A DNA stretch of 33,535 nt from Ectothiorhodospiraceae bacterium. GTDB lineage: Bacteria > Pseudomonadota > Gammaproteobacteria > SZUA-152. Positions 1 through 9,232 of the stretch are shown here, in pieces (positions within the stretch are counted from its first letter, which is position 1; each line of letters begins with the position of its first letter). The position numbers and the translations under genes are program-made. Location: the NCBI GenBank assembly GCA_002401775.2, contig NVUB02000074.1:1-33535 (forward strand). The letters are read 5' to 3'. The notes under the pieces are model-generated. The model did not search any database and had not been told where the DNA came from. It saw only the letters and a program-made list of their open reading frames with translations.

Positions 1-2
1 AT

Positions 3-1217
3 GAAGTTTTCAGCACAAAAAGTATGGACACATTCAAACCCTTTGAATCTGCGTATGAAGGCTACATGGGCAATTATGGCAACACCATGGATCGGTGGTA
101 TCACCGGGCAGCGATTATTCTATGGCACAGGGTAGATCACTACCTCATGCTGCTGGAATGCAACCCCAAAGAATTTCTTCGCGCCATAATGCCCCTTGCA
201 AAAAAGAAAAAGGAACGTGAAAATGTTCAACGTATCGTTGCACACATCCTGCCGAGTTGGCATGGACTAAGGCATGAGAATAACGCGCAAAATATCACTC
301 GCGTATTGCAATTGGCATTAATCACCGATAACCCTGAAAACGCCGCACAATTAATCAAGCCTTTAGATGAAACCGCGTTATGCAAAGAAACCATCAATGA
401 ACTGCTGGAACTCGCCAATGCTTATGGCATTGACTGGTGTACCGACATTTTTTCCGAGTGGTTAAGCAATACCTATAATCAACAGATTATTATTGCCCCT
501 CTTCTCCCCGTCACTAAAGCACTGCTTTCCGTATCATCAAAAAATAGTTTATCGCTAAACAATTGGCTACTTAAAAACCAGTTAAAAGCATTACAATCAA
601 ATTTTGATTCGGATGTGAAAAACCAGCAGCAAGCGCAACTTGATGCATGCGTACCCCAACGCAATGACGCCTTAATCGCGCTTATGTCAGCCAGTTTGAT
701 TGCCAAAGACTGTTCTATTTACGACGAGTTAATATCGTATACGATAAACAACAAAAATTTATTCCCCGCCATTGAGCTTGTTTCCGTATTACTGAAAACT
801 CAGCGTTATAGCAAGCAACAAGCCTCATCCAAAGACGCATTTAATAAATTAAAGCGGCATGTACACAAAGATATTCATGCAGCACTCAATAACAAACCAC
901 GCAATGAAAATGACTGGTCGATCAATGATAAAAATCGCTGTGATTGTGCTGACTGCAAAACATTGGGAAAGTTTTTACAGGCACCAGAAAAACAAAAAAT
1001 TGTATGGCCATTAGCAAAAGGACGCCGACAGCATATGCATCAAATCATCGACAGCATGAAGCTACCCGTAACGCATACAACAGAACGAACCGGATCGCCT
1101 CATAAATTACACTTAACAAAAACAGCGCAAATATTTAAACGCGAAAAAGCACTCCGCAATAGATATAAGAAAGCGGCAGATTCATTAGCGACAATGAGCA
1201 AGAGGTCATCGAACTGA
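3..1217 (+). CDS. C-terminal part of a large protein, possibly 2OG-Fe(II) oxygenase-like (5' end outside window)
   Basis: The reading frame is open to the left edge; the first in-frame ATG is at 24, so the true start is probably outside the window. The conserved stretch YEGYMGNYGNTMDRWYHR at about residues 11-28 of the visible part resembles, from memory, the segment after the catalytic domain in large uncharacterised bacterial 2-oxoglutarate/Fe(II) oxygenase-like proteins. No HxD...H iron-binding triad is visible, as expected if the catalytic part lies upstream. The middle is helical, with repeat-like hydrophobic patterning. A CDCADCK cysteine cluster sits near residue 310, and the end is basic. 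The stop overlaps an integrase fragment in another frame, so the original C-terminus may have been altered. The coding call is firm; the family is tentative. Confidence 0.6.
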   Translation, partial: EVFSTKSMDTFKPFESAYEGYMGNYGNTMDRWYHRAAIILWHRVDHYLMLLECNPKEFLRAIMPLAKKKKERENVQRIVAHILPSWHGLRHENNAQNITRVLQLALITDNPENAAQLIKPLDETALCKETINELLELANAYGIDWCTDIFSEWLSNTYNQQIIIAPLLPVTKALLSVSSKNSLSLNNWLLKNQLKALQSNFDSDVKNQQQAQLDACVPQRNDALIALMSASLIAKDCSIYDELISYTINNKNLFPAIELVSVLLKTQRYSKQQASSKDAFNKLKRHVHKDIHAALNNKPRNENDWSINDKNRCDCADCKTLGKFLQAPEKQKIVWPLAKGRRQHMHQIIDSMKLPVTHTTERTGSPHKLHLTKTAQIFKREKALRNRYKKAADSLATMSKRSSN

Positions 1218-1380
1218 ATAAGCGCCTCCCTGCTGCCAAACTGTTGCGCAACACTGAACTATCAATATGAATCATGCTCACCACCTGTTGCCGTATTGGC
1301 GAACTTTCACAAGCCCGTTGGGAGGATGTGGACACGGAAGGTGGCGAATGGTCCATACCTGCTGGTAACAGCGTTTCCAG
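1193..1380 (+). pseudogene. tyrosine recombinase (P4-type integrase) fragment
   Basis: In frame with 1202-1204 the translation runs EVIELNKRLPAAKLLRN, meets a TGA near 1268, then continues as MLTTCCRIGELSQARWEDVD followed by an EWSIPAGN-like stretch. This is the conserved block around the first catalytic Arg (the R in CRIGEL) of tyrosine recombinases of the P4 integrase type. Homology stops after about 60 residues, and the second catalytic half (HxxR...Y) is absent. It is a relic rather than a working integrase. It lies between the first gene and the defence operon, as expected for the scar of a former integrative element. Confidence 0.65.
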
Positions 1381-1448
1381 CTTGTTGCCTTCCAGTGCAC
1401 AGTGCATTCGTTCACATAGATCGTAAAATTACGGCAATCATTCACTAG

Positions 1449-1608
1449 GGGGGGCTGTCCGAGAATAGACCCCGTCGCGAGATGAGGCCATTTCGAGTCC
1501 AGTTTTTCGTTCATTTGACGTGAATAGTTATTCATATTCAACGTAAATGAACGGAAAATAGGCCGAAGTGAATTTTCCACAGCAGGTTTTCTATTTTCGG
1601 ACAGTCGC
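1449..1608. mobile_element. 160-bp MITE-like element with CTAG target duplication
   Basis: The left end reads GGGGGGCTGTCCGAGAATAG and the right end, reverse-complemented, reads GCGACTGTCCGAAAATAG, so CTGTCCGARAATAG is shared. Both ends are flanked by CTAG (1445-1448 and 1609-1612). Inside is a strong stem-loop, with arms at about 1509-1521 and 1541-1552. No reading frame fits a transposase. This is the structure of a non-autonomous miniature element. A 4-bp YTAR-type duplication is typical of IS5-group transposases, but the mobilising family is inferred. The right CTAG contains the TAG stop of the helicase gene. Confidence 0.7.
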
Positions 1609-4344
1609 CTAGCTCCATCCCTCTCTCATCAATTTGAAAAAATCACTGCGCGAAAGCACAGATGAACAGTCACGCCAATCTTTATCAGAGGGTGTCAATG
1701 AGGTGTTATAACGAAGATCAAAGCCATTGGCTTTCTCCTGCGCATGAATATACTCATCCATTTTTTCACCTAGAGTTTCTATATCGTCAATCCAGCCATC
1801 CTCTATTGTGTCGGGTAGCCCACCAAAAAGGTTATAACGATCCTGCATCCGTTCTGAAAGACGTTGGTAAACTTTCTCATCGACCGTCTGCTCATTGACC
1901 AGATTTAACATATCTACTTTGTCACGAGCCTGGCCAAAACGTTTAATGCGTCCAATGCGTTGTTCCAGCTTGGTGGGATTCCATGGCAAATCAACATTGA
2001 TCAATGTACTCAGTGTTTGCAGGTTCAATCCTTCACACGCCGCATCGGTTGCGACCATGATATTAATTTGATGATCCGCTACCATTTTTTTCAATGTTTC
2101 TCTTTCAATTCCTACGCATTCACCCTGCTGATACAATTTACTTCGGCCTGAGCCCGCATAGAGACCAATCGCCTCTTCGCTATAACGCACAGCCAATTCA
2201 TCGGCGACCCATTTAGCAGTGTCGTAATATTGACTAAAGATAATGGCGCCATGCTGCTGCCATTTCTCTGCTTCCAAATAGTGGATAATCGCCTTCAATT
2301 TAGGGTCGTCTTCGATTTGTTCCAGTCGCTGGATTAAACGTTCAAGAACAACACACTCTTCGCTGCTTTCTGTCGCAAGGTCGATTGCCCCGTGATCGTC
2401 TTCATCCTCATGGATGGTGCGCCCCTCCAATAGTTTCTTAGCCGTATTGAGTCCTGCAACAATGCTGGAACAGATCCGCTGTTCCATCAGGTTCTTCATA
2501 AAACCTGCACCTTTACCTCGCTTGCCAATCGCCTTACCAAAATTTCTTGCCTCGGCATAGGCTTCCCGAAAATGATCACTGGTACGCAGGGCCAGGCCTT
2601 CAAACAGCACATCAAAGGCCTGTATTTCTCTTGAAAACGCTCTGTTCGGATGAATGTCTACGGCAATTTTCTTGAGTAAACCTGCATCCTCAAGTGTGGT
2701 GCGTTTTCTAAGTACCACGTGGCGAACAAACGGATTTTCACGTTGAAAGAATGGCGAGCCCGCTATCTCACGCTGCAGCTCATCTTCAAGGTCATCACGG
2801 GTATCCGGATTAAGGTCGGTAATATTTCCTGCCTGCCACTGACGATCCATCAATCCAAGGTCTGCGCGTATGGCACTATAGAGTTTTCTCGCACGAGGTT
2901 CCGGTGTTGATTTAACCAGCGGTAGCGGTGAACGTAACAATTCCCAGGCAACATCCGGTTCCGTTACCTCCTGCTCCCCAGAAAGAATCGGTAAAACTTC
3001 ATCGGGGCGATGCCATTTTGACAGCTCATTACCCAAAACAAAGTTGCCACTTCCCTGATGCAGAATACCGACCAGATCCCATAAGTCCTCACACTTTGTT
3101 TGAATAGGCGTCGCCGTTCCTAACAACACATGATCCGAGCGAGCGGCTATTTCACGCATAAACCCAAGCAACTCATTCGGTGAACCTGCATCCTTGCCAA
3201 AACCCTGTCGACTCCTTGCCTTGTGCGCTTCATCCAGTATCACAAGTGCATAACGCAGCCCTAAAAGATGTTGTTTTTCCAGAGAGTCACGCAACATCAA
3301 ACCCGTGGAGACAATGCCAATGCGTAACGGACATTTAGCAATCTGCTCCTGCCCCTTGGCTGAGATTGCTCTTTCATTATGATCCCACCATACTTTTTTC
3401 TGCGTATTCCAACGGGCACAGGGAATACCGAGTTTATCGATCATCTCCGTTTGCCATTGTTCACACAGTGTCGCGGGAGCGAAAATAATAACGGGTTTAC
3501 ACCGTTTTTGTTCTTTCTCATTCAACAGGCAAAGCGCGAGGGCGGCTGTGCCCAAAGAAAGTGTTTTACCCAGGCCGACCTCATCAGCCAACAATAATTT
3601 CACGAAGCCATGGTTCCGATAATGAGTAATACACTCGGTAACAAAATCCAGTTGCCAGGGTTGCAGGGTCATCCCCTGTCGATACATCGGTGACTCAATT
3701 AATGCCGCGGGGGCAAAGTCCTCATCCGTCTCAATTTCATCCACTGTAATTTCATGACGATGACCGCGCCTTTTCACCTCTCGAATTACCGCCTCAGGTA
3801 AGGGACGTGCGGCATTCCACAAATAATCAAATTCCGCTTCAATCCAGGCAACACCCTCTGACGAATCATCCTCCCAAAGAATTTCATAATGACGCTGCCA
3901 ACCACTGCTGGTCTCGTTCATAGAACCGATGAAGCCTAACTTGCGCCCATCGGCCAGTGCTATCACCCCAGCTTTGCCATGCAGAAAACCACAAATACTA
4001 TCTGGCGCAACTCTTATCACTTGCCCATGCTTTGCAAGAAACTCATCCAGTCGGCGATAGCGGGAACGGTTTAACAGGGCTTCGGCTTCGATTGCATTTT
4101 CATTCCAGCGGCCAATCATTTTGGATTCACGCAATTGCGCCACTTTCAAATCATCGGGATGAATATCCACGTTACAGACAATCTTTACTTCAGGTATCTC
4201 TACTATTAATTCATGAGCCACCTCAAACAATGAACTGGTAAAGTAACCCGCAATGCGTTTGTAACTGCGGGCACCCTTCAGGTGTTCGAGTAGAAAGGTT
4301 TTATCCAGCGGGTGTGTGCGTGACGAAAAACGGCGGATGGTCAT
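1609..4344 (-). CDS. PLD-like/SNF2-type DEAD-box helicase of the defence operon
   Basis: This 911-residue protein has an N-terminal phospholipase-D-like segment (HGK at about 120, GSMNE at about 139). A superfamily-2 SNF2-type helicase follows, with Walker A ADEVGLGKT near 250, DEAH near 368, and a C-terminal lobe with the ATDAACEGLNLQ block and QRIGRIKRFGQ near 795-805. Such helicases translocate on or remodel duplex DNA; in DISARM-like and Hma-like systems they form the helicase component. The HxK motif lacks the Asp at the usual HKD spacing and only one half-motif is present, so nuclease activity is uncertain. The start overlaps the preceding stop by 4 bp (ATGA), indicating translational coupling. 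It is the last gene of the operon, and its TAG stop lies inside the CTAG duplication of the adjacent MITE. Confidence 0.9.
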   Translation of the reverse strand: MTIRRFSSRTHPLDKTFLLEHLKGARSYKRIAGYFTSSLFEVAHELIVEIPEVKIVCNVDIHPDDLKVAQLRESKMIGRWNENAIEAEALLNRSRYRRLDEFLAKHGQVIRVAPDSICGFLHGKAGVIALADGRKLGFIGSMNETSSGWQRHYEILWEDDSSEGVAWIEAEFDYLWNAARPLPEAVIREVKRRGHRHEITVDEIETDEDFAPAALIESPMYRQGMTLQPWQLDFVTECITHYRNHGFVKLLLADEVGLGKTLSLGTAALALCLLNEKEQKRCKPVIIFAPATLCEQWQTEMIDKLGIPCARWNTQKKVWWDHNERAISAKGQEQIAKCPLRIGIVSTGLMLRDSLEKQHLLGLRYALVILDEAHKARSRQGFGKDAGSPNELLGFMREIAARSDHVLLGTATPIQTKCEDLWDLVGILHQGSGNFVLGNELSKWHRPDEVLPILSGEQEVTEPDVAWELLRSPLPLVKSTPEPRARKLYSAIRADLGLMDRQWQAGNITDLNPDTRDDLEDELQREIAGSPFFQRENPFVRHVVLRKRTTLEDAGLLKKIAVDIHPNRAFSREIQAFDVLFEGLALRTSDHFREAYAEARNFGKAIGKRGKGAGFMKNLMEQRICSSIVAGLNTAKKLLEGRTIHEDEDDHGAIDLATESSEECVVLERLIQRLEQIEDDPKLKAIIHYLEAEKWQQHGAIIFSQYYDTAKWVADELAVRYSEEAIGLYAGSGRSKLYQQGECVGIERETLKKMVADHQINIMVATDAACEGLNLQTLSTLINVDLPWNPTKLEQRIGRIKRFGQARDKVDMLNLVNEQTVDEKVYQRLSERMQDRYNLFGGLPDTIEDGWIDDIETLGEKMDEYIHAQEKANGFDLRYNTSLTPSDKDWRDCSSVLSRSDFFKLMREGWS

Positions 4345-6230
4345 TCGTCAGCACTATTCGAGTTGCTAACAACCACTGCACGGTATACTTGATCGGTGCG
4401 GTTCGGTGTCTCTGGATATCGCAGTCGCAGCACTCCCTCAGAAACCATCGGGTTGATATACCGATGCCGTAAATCTTCTGGATTACGCTGCACAAACTGC
4501 GCAAGTTGAGTCCGTGAAAGCCAGTGCTCATCACATAATTCAAGCAGAATTTTTCTCATCTCCTGTTGTGGAATCCGCTTCTTATTTCGTGCCTGCTGTG
4601 CAATCTGTAGTAATTGACCATTATTAACCAGGGAGTCATTATCGTAACCTAGAGAGTGGTCAGCGCTACCTAGGGAGTGATCGGCACTACCTAGGGAGTG
4701 ATCAGCGCTACCTAGGGAGTGGTCGGCAGCACCGGCCTGCTCTCCCATCTCCACAAGGTGATACCAGCTCCAACGACCATGGCCCTCTCTTATTAACGCC
4801 TCTTGGGCAACAAGCGCTTGAAACATCTGGGTAATATCAAAACCGTGCTTACCGGTTACCTGGCGCATTCGGCTGTTATCCACCTTTCCTTCTATCTCTG
4901 CCGTCACCAGGGCCTGAAGTTCCAGGCTTGAAAATTTCTCTAGGGCCGAACCAAATTGCAACTTCAAACGACTTAACGAATCATTGGGGATCAAGCTCAC
5001 CATCGGTAACATCCATTTCACCCGATCCGGCTGCAATTGCTCGGTCACTCGCGGAGAACGCCAATGTTGCGATTGCCAGCCACTGCGAATCTTATCAACA
5101 CCAGAACCTGCCTTTTCGGCCACACCCAGCAGGGTAAACATGGTTTGTAGCGTCTTATTACGGCACTCGCTAACATTACCGTTCAACATTTGCTCCATCG
5201 AAACCAACAACAGCCCTGGGTTTGAAAATTCAAAACGGTCTGTATACTTTTCAACGACAACGCCACCCATCCCCTGGTAATCGGCATGAATCAAGGCATT
5301 AACCAACGCCTCACGAATGGCTTCATGAACGATGGTATCCCCCTTACGGAACAGATCAGCATCCAACTGGAAAGGAACCTTCAGGTCTGCCGACAGGCGC
5401 TGACTGACTTGCAGGTAAAACTGAAACAGATTGCCAGCCCAGGTTCCATCCGGCATCAGGCGATCCGTCCAGCGTATATCAGGATTATCCGACAGCTTTT
5501 CACGATAATCGACATGATATTGCGGCAGGGCTTCGCGCAAGGCCTCGTCCTTACCAAACATCAACAAACCGGCAACCGTCAGTCCTTCAATGCTCAGGGT
5601 TCGGTCTTTTCGCCATCCACCCAACTTGGTAAAAAACCCCTGATCATCTTCACCAAGCCAGGGATGGGTCGGTTTAAACGAGGCGAATCGATGGCGATAC
5701 TGCTGCAAACTGGGTAGATCAAGGTCACTCAACGTATAGTGTTCAAGGATGCGGCTATCGGCAGGTTCTTCGGCACGATCCGACAACATACGGCCCACTT
5801 CCTGCTCGGTACAGTGGTAATCGCCCTCATAGTTGCGCCGATAGGTTCCGGTTAAAGGGTTCTGACCAATAAAAACAGGTCGTTGATAACGGTTTGCACG
5901 CGGTACATGAATGGCCAGAATAGTCACCCCGGCTTGTTCCACAGTGGCTACATCTGCGTCAGCCAATAAATTCAGGTTGACCTTGCCGCGATCGTTCAGA
6001 ACATTCCAAAGATTAGTCTTCAGTCGGGTTACATCCTTAACGCCACTGATATTACCGTCATCCGCCACACCTAACAGAATCACACCGCCATGGGTATTGG
6101 CCATGGCGCTATAGGTTTCCCATAGGCTTCTTGGCAACCCGCCCCTGGCAGACTTGAATTCCAGATCATCCGATTCTGACCAGTCAAGTCGTTGCAGGAG
6201 CTTTTCCGGATCAAAGGGCTCGCTCGTCAT
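4341..6230 (-). CDS. AlbA_2/Schlafen-like ATP-binding protein of the defence operon
   Basis: This 629-residue protein begins with an AlbA_2 (Schlafen-type, putative nucleic-acid-binding) domain, roughly residues 15-130, including DDLEFKSA and GGVILLGVADDG. A GHKL-like ATP-binding helper segment follows (EAIREALVNALIHADY near 300-316, then GLLLVSMEQM). Near 500-528 there are four copies of the heptapeptide SADHSLG (the first begins AADHSLG), then a degenerate fifth. The C-terminus (about 565-615, LSRTQLAQFVQRN...) looks like a winged-helix DNA-binding domain. It overlaps the methyltransferase stop and the helicase start by 4 bp each. In defence operons such proteins are thought to be regulators or sensors; the role here is inferred. 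Confidence 0.88.
   Translation of the reverse strand: MTSEPFDPEKLLQRLDWSESDDLEFKSARGGLPRSLWETYSAMANTHGGVILLGVADDGNISGVKDVTRLKTNLWNVLNDRGKVNLNLLADADVATVEQAGVTILAIHVPRANRYQRPVFIGQNPLTGTYRRNYEGDYHCTEQEVGRMLSDRAEEPADSRILEHYTLSDLDLPSLQQYRHRFASFKPTHPWLGEDDQGFFTKLGGWRKDRTLSIEGLTVAGLLMFGKDEALREALPQYHVDYREKLSDNPDIRWTDRLMPDGTWAGNLFQFYLQVSQRLSADLKVPFQLDADLFRKGDTIVHEAIREALVNALIHADYQGMGGVVVEKYTDRFEFSNPGLLLVSMEQMLNGNVSECRNKTLQTMFTLLGVAEKAGSGVDKIRSGWQSQHWRSPRVTEQLQPDRVKWMLPMVSLIPNDSLSRLKLQFGSALEKFSSLELQALVTAEIEGKVDNSRMRQVTGKHGFDITQMFQALVAQEALIREGHGRWSWYHLVEMGEQAGAADHSLGSADHSLGSADHSLGSADHSLGYDNDSLVNNGQLLQIAQQARNKKRIPQQEMRKILLELCDEHWLSRTQLAQFVQRNPEDLRHRYINPMVSEGVLRLRYPETPNRTDQVYRAVVVSNSNSADE
4626..4730. repeat. 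21-bp in-frame tandem repeat (4 copies plus 1 degenerate)
   Basis: Units run 4647-4667, 4668-4688, 4689-4709 and 4710-4730, each beginning ACCTAG and differing at only a few positions. A degenerate unit lies at 4626-4646. The period is a multiple of three, so gain or loss of a unit by slippage would change the linker length of the AlbA_2 protein without breaking its frame. Confidence 0.95.
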
Positions 6231-9229
6231 TGCCCCAACGCACGCAGGTTTTGCAGCCGATTGGCCAGCACTTCCGCCACCTCTCGAACCGCTTCATCCA
6301 GGGATTTATGCTGGATAAACTGCAGCAAATCGATTAAAACCGGGCGGGCTTCCATAAAGTCGGGCAAATCGGCTTGCAGTTGGCTAATAACCGCTTGCGG
6401 TTCGGTATCCGCAAGCAATTGTTGTAAGCCGATGGTCAGTTGCCCTAACCAGGTGGCACCAAACCCGGTGTTGTCCGAAAGATCGCGTGAGGCAAAATCC
6501 TGCACACCCTTGAGCCGTGCCTTGTTGGCGGTCATATCCGCCATCACCTGGGTGTAATCTTCTACACGAAACGCCTTGGCAAAGTTCTGGTAGTTGTCCA
6601 GCTTGGAGGCACCGCTGGTTTCCATGTCCATCATGCGCAGGTAGAACCGCTGAATGCCACTGATGCGCTGCCAGGTTTCCGCCGCGAGCCCTTCCGGCAC
6701 CAGCAGACTGTTGGCGGCCTCGGCGGCCTGTTGCACAATTTCATCGACGACGGTGGTTTCACCCTTTTTGCGGGGTCGTAACGCGAAGGTGGTGACGTCT
6801 TCACCGCCGATGGTGGTATAGGCGGTTAATACTTTAAGTGCAGCGGCATAACCGGCCATCTGCAAGTCAGAGTCATTAAAGACCGGCTCACCCAACTTGC
6901 CTTTTACTTCATCATTCAGGTGCATCATCTGTTCAATTTGTGCCTGCACCTCATTACGCACCACTGGCAGGATATTTTGTTTGAATCCGGATTTCTCACC
7001 GGCCGGGCGTTTGCGCAACATCAAAATGACCGTGCCTTGCACATAACCGCCTTTTTTTAATTCCGAGGTGGTTTCGGTGGCAATATACCAAGCGGCGACT
7101 ACTTGTAATCCAGCTGCCCAGAAAATGCCCACCATGTCAGACCATACGTTAGTATCTTGATGGGTAAACATGACACTCTGCATGCCATTATCTGGCATGT
7201 GCTCTGCCATGGCTCGATAGGCATCAACCATGCCTTTACGAAAATCATCCCCTGATCCTTTAATGGCTAGTGCACGTCGTGAATCCCAAGTCCAGCCGGC
7301 GAACTCCGTTGGTGGATTCTTTCTCAACCAAGCAATAAAATATTCTGTAATTTCATGGTAATGAACCGCATCTGCATAAGGTGGGTCTGTAATGTATAAA
7401 TCGCAATCAGTCTCTATCTTATTCGCTTCATGATTCTTGATTGTTTTTTCAATATTGGGAATTTGACTGTTAGCGAAACCAAAAGAACGACCTGCTTCAT
7501 GGCTGGTAAAACACCGGATACCATAGTTATAAAATGTATTCAGAGCCTGATTGTAAAATACATTATTAGTTTTTTCCCAATGATTCATCCAGTTTGCAAT
7601 ACGGGAGTTCCAATCCAATGTTTTTGCATTGAATATGTAATCTTCTGGGGTTCTGTATTGGAAGTAAGAAGCAAACAACAACAGCTGCCTGGCATTAAAA
7701 AGGTGGTGCCAATGTGTCCATCCTCGAGTTCGAATTGGTTCGTCAGTTTTGTCACCTGGCTCAATAGCCATGTCTGGTACTAATCCATCTTCTTGCCATT
7801 GTGCCAAGTTTTCGCTGACAATCTGTTCAACTAAGTGCTCTCGTTCTATATCAGCATCACAGGCTGATGTGAAAAATATTTCTGGCCGTGATTGTTCGAT
7901 GGTTTCTTTTTTAATCCACTGGATGGCGTAAAGACGTTCTTGGAATATATCGTCTTCACGCGGTTTGAAATCATGTTTTTCCCAGCGACGTAGTCGGTTA
8001 GTATTTGAACCATGGGCATCCCGATAATCACCTCGTAGTGTTTTCACTGGCGTGCAGTAAGCTTTACCTTCTAGCTCGTAGACTAAGTTGCCATCTTGAT
8101 AAGTCCCTTTGTTCGCAATTTTCATTTCACTGGTAGAGACACCGGTAATCACATCGAAATCAAAGCGCTTATTCGTATGGTCAGGGATTAGCCTAGCAAT
8201 AATGTTTCGAGGTTTAGATATTACCCAGCTTGGAGATAATGGCACCATCCAGCCTGTTTCGGGACAGCGGGTTTCTAAGCAATAGAGATAAGATTTTGCG
8301 CGGTTACCATATTCATCCTGTTCGATGCCTAGTTTTGTAATTTCTTCATTAACGGCACCAGCGACATCTATCTGAGCCTGCTGAATTTCATCTCTCCGTT
8401 CTGGCGATGCGCCTATAATATTTAAAGCGCCCCAGGTCAGCATTAACGCAATGGGATTGAGATCAGAGGCATAAACATCACAACCCAGTCGTGCCGCTTC
8501 AAAAGGAATGGAGCCACCGCCACAAAATGTATCACCTACACGAGGGCGATGTCCGTAGCGTAAAATACCCAGTTGTTCTGTTAGCTCTTCATGAGAGTGC
8601 GCATTTATGCCAAAATTTGCATAATAACGATTAACTGTTGCCCAGATATTTTCATATAACCAGTTGGACTCAACTTCTTCGGGTCTTTTACAAAGCGATG
8701 CTTTTTCTTCATAACTAGGATAAGTCGATAACACCTGCTCAATGAGTTGAATTTTATCGGGTTCGTCTATATTACGTTGCCAGCGAATATTAATGCCTTG
8801 AGCATCGCTATCCAATGGAAAAATTAAAGCTGAAACCGCTCCAAAATCTGGATTATCTTGTTTGATGTTATGCGTGAAATAATCCCATGGGCTGTTCAGT
8901 TCAATTCTCAGGGCAATGTCTTTAGGTTTGATGGCATTCTGAATCAATGCTCGACGGGCTAACCCTTCATTATCAAAAGCCATTAACTTTTCAAAGATTT
9001 CTAAGTCTTTTTCGGCATCATCCGTTTGCGGCAGCAAACTGCCTAAAATGATGGCTCGCACTAAGATTAAAGGTTTTCGACCTTTCCAATAAGAACCTAA
9101 CCCCGTTAATGTTTGTCCAAGGTTAGCCTTGCGCTCTTTTTGGGCCTCAAACGAGACCTTCTGTGCAGGAAATACCGATTCAATCAGTGCCGGGGCATCT
9201 TTTAATGCCAATGGTATTAACTTAGCCAT
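6227..9229 (-). CDS. DUF1156 DNA methyltransferase of the defence operon
   Basis: This 1000-residue protein opens with a DUF1156 region (about residues 1-100, with FPAQKVSFEAQKERKANLG) and carries an S-adenosylmethionine-dependent amino-methyltransferase. Motif I is DTFCGGGS at about residue 235 and catalytic motif IV is DPPY at about 613. Nearly 400 residues between them probably include the target-recognition region (alpha-type order). It would modify adenine-N6 or cytosine-N4 and mark host DNA as self. It overlaps the AlbA_2 gene by 4 bp and begins 3 bp after the DUF3780 gene, with a GAAGAG ribosome site. By hand count, 6541-6720 is about 58% G+C and 7501-7680 about 35%, so the gene appears mosaic. 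Confidence 0.93.
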   Translation of the reverse strand: MAKLIPLALKDAPALIESVFPAQKVSFEAQKERKANLGQTLTGLGSYWKGRKPLILVRAIILGSLLPQTDDAEKDLEIFEKLMAFDNEGLARRALIQNAIKPKDIALRIELNSPWDYFTHNIKQDNPDFGAVSALIFPLDSDAQGINIRWQRNIDEPDKIQLIEQVLSTYPSYEEKASLCKRPEEVESNWLYENIWATVNRYYANFGINAHSHEELTEQLGILRYGHRPRVGDTFCGGGSIPFEAARLGCDVYASDLNPIALMLTWGALNIIGASPERRDEIQQAQIDVAGAVNEEITKLGIEQDEYGNRAKSYLYCLETRCPETGWMVPLSPSWVISKPRNIIARLIPDHTNKRFDFDVITGVSTSEMKIANKGTYQDGNLVYELEGKAYCTPVKTLRGDYRDAHGSNTNRLRRWEKHDFKPREDDIFQERLYAIQWIKKETIEQSRPEIFFTSACDADIEREHLVEQIVSENLAQWQEDGLVPDMAIEPGDKTDEPIRTRGWTHWHHLFNARQLLLFASYFQYRTPEDYIFNAKTLDWNSRIANWMNHWEKTNNVFYNQALNTFYNYGIRCFTSHEAGRSFGFANSQIPNIEKTIKNHEANKIETDCDLYITDPPYADAVHYHEITEYFIAWLRKNPPTEFAGWTWDSRRALAIKGSGDDFRKGMVDAYRAMAEHMPDNGMQSVMFTHQDTNVWSDMVGIFWAAGLQVVAAWYIATETTSELKKGGYVQGTVILMLRKRPAGEKSGFKQNILPVVRNEVQAQIEQMMHLNDEVKGKLGEPVFNDSDLQMAGYAAALKVLTAYTTIGGEDVTTFALRPRKKGETTVVDEIVQQAAEAANSLLVPEGLAAETWQRISGIQRFYLRMMDMETSGASKLDNYQNFAKAFRVEDYTQVMADMTANKARLKGVQDFASRDLSDNTGFGATWLGQLTIGLQQLLADTEPQAVISQLQADLPDFMEARPVLIDLLQFIQHKSLDEAVREVAEVLANRLQNLRALGQ

Positions 9230-9232
9230 TCA

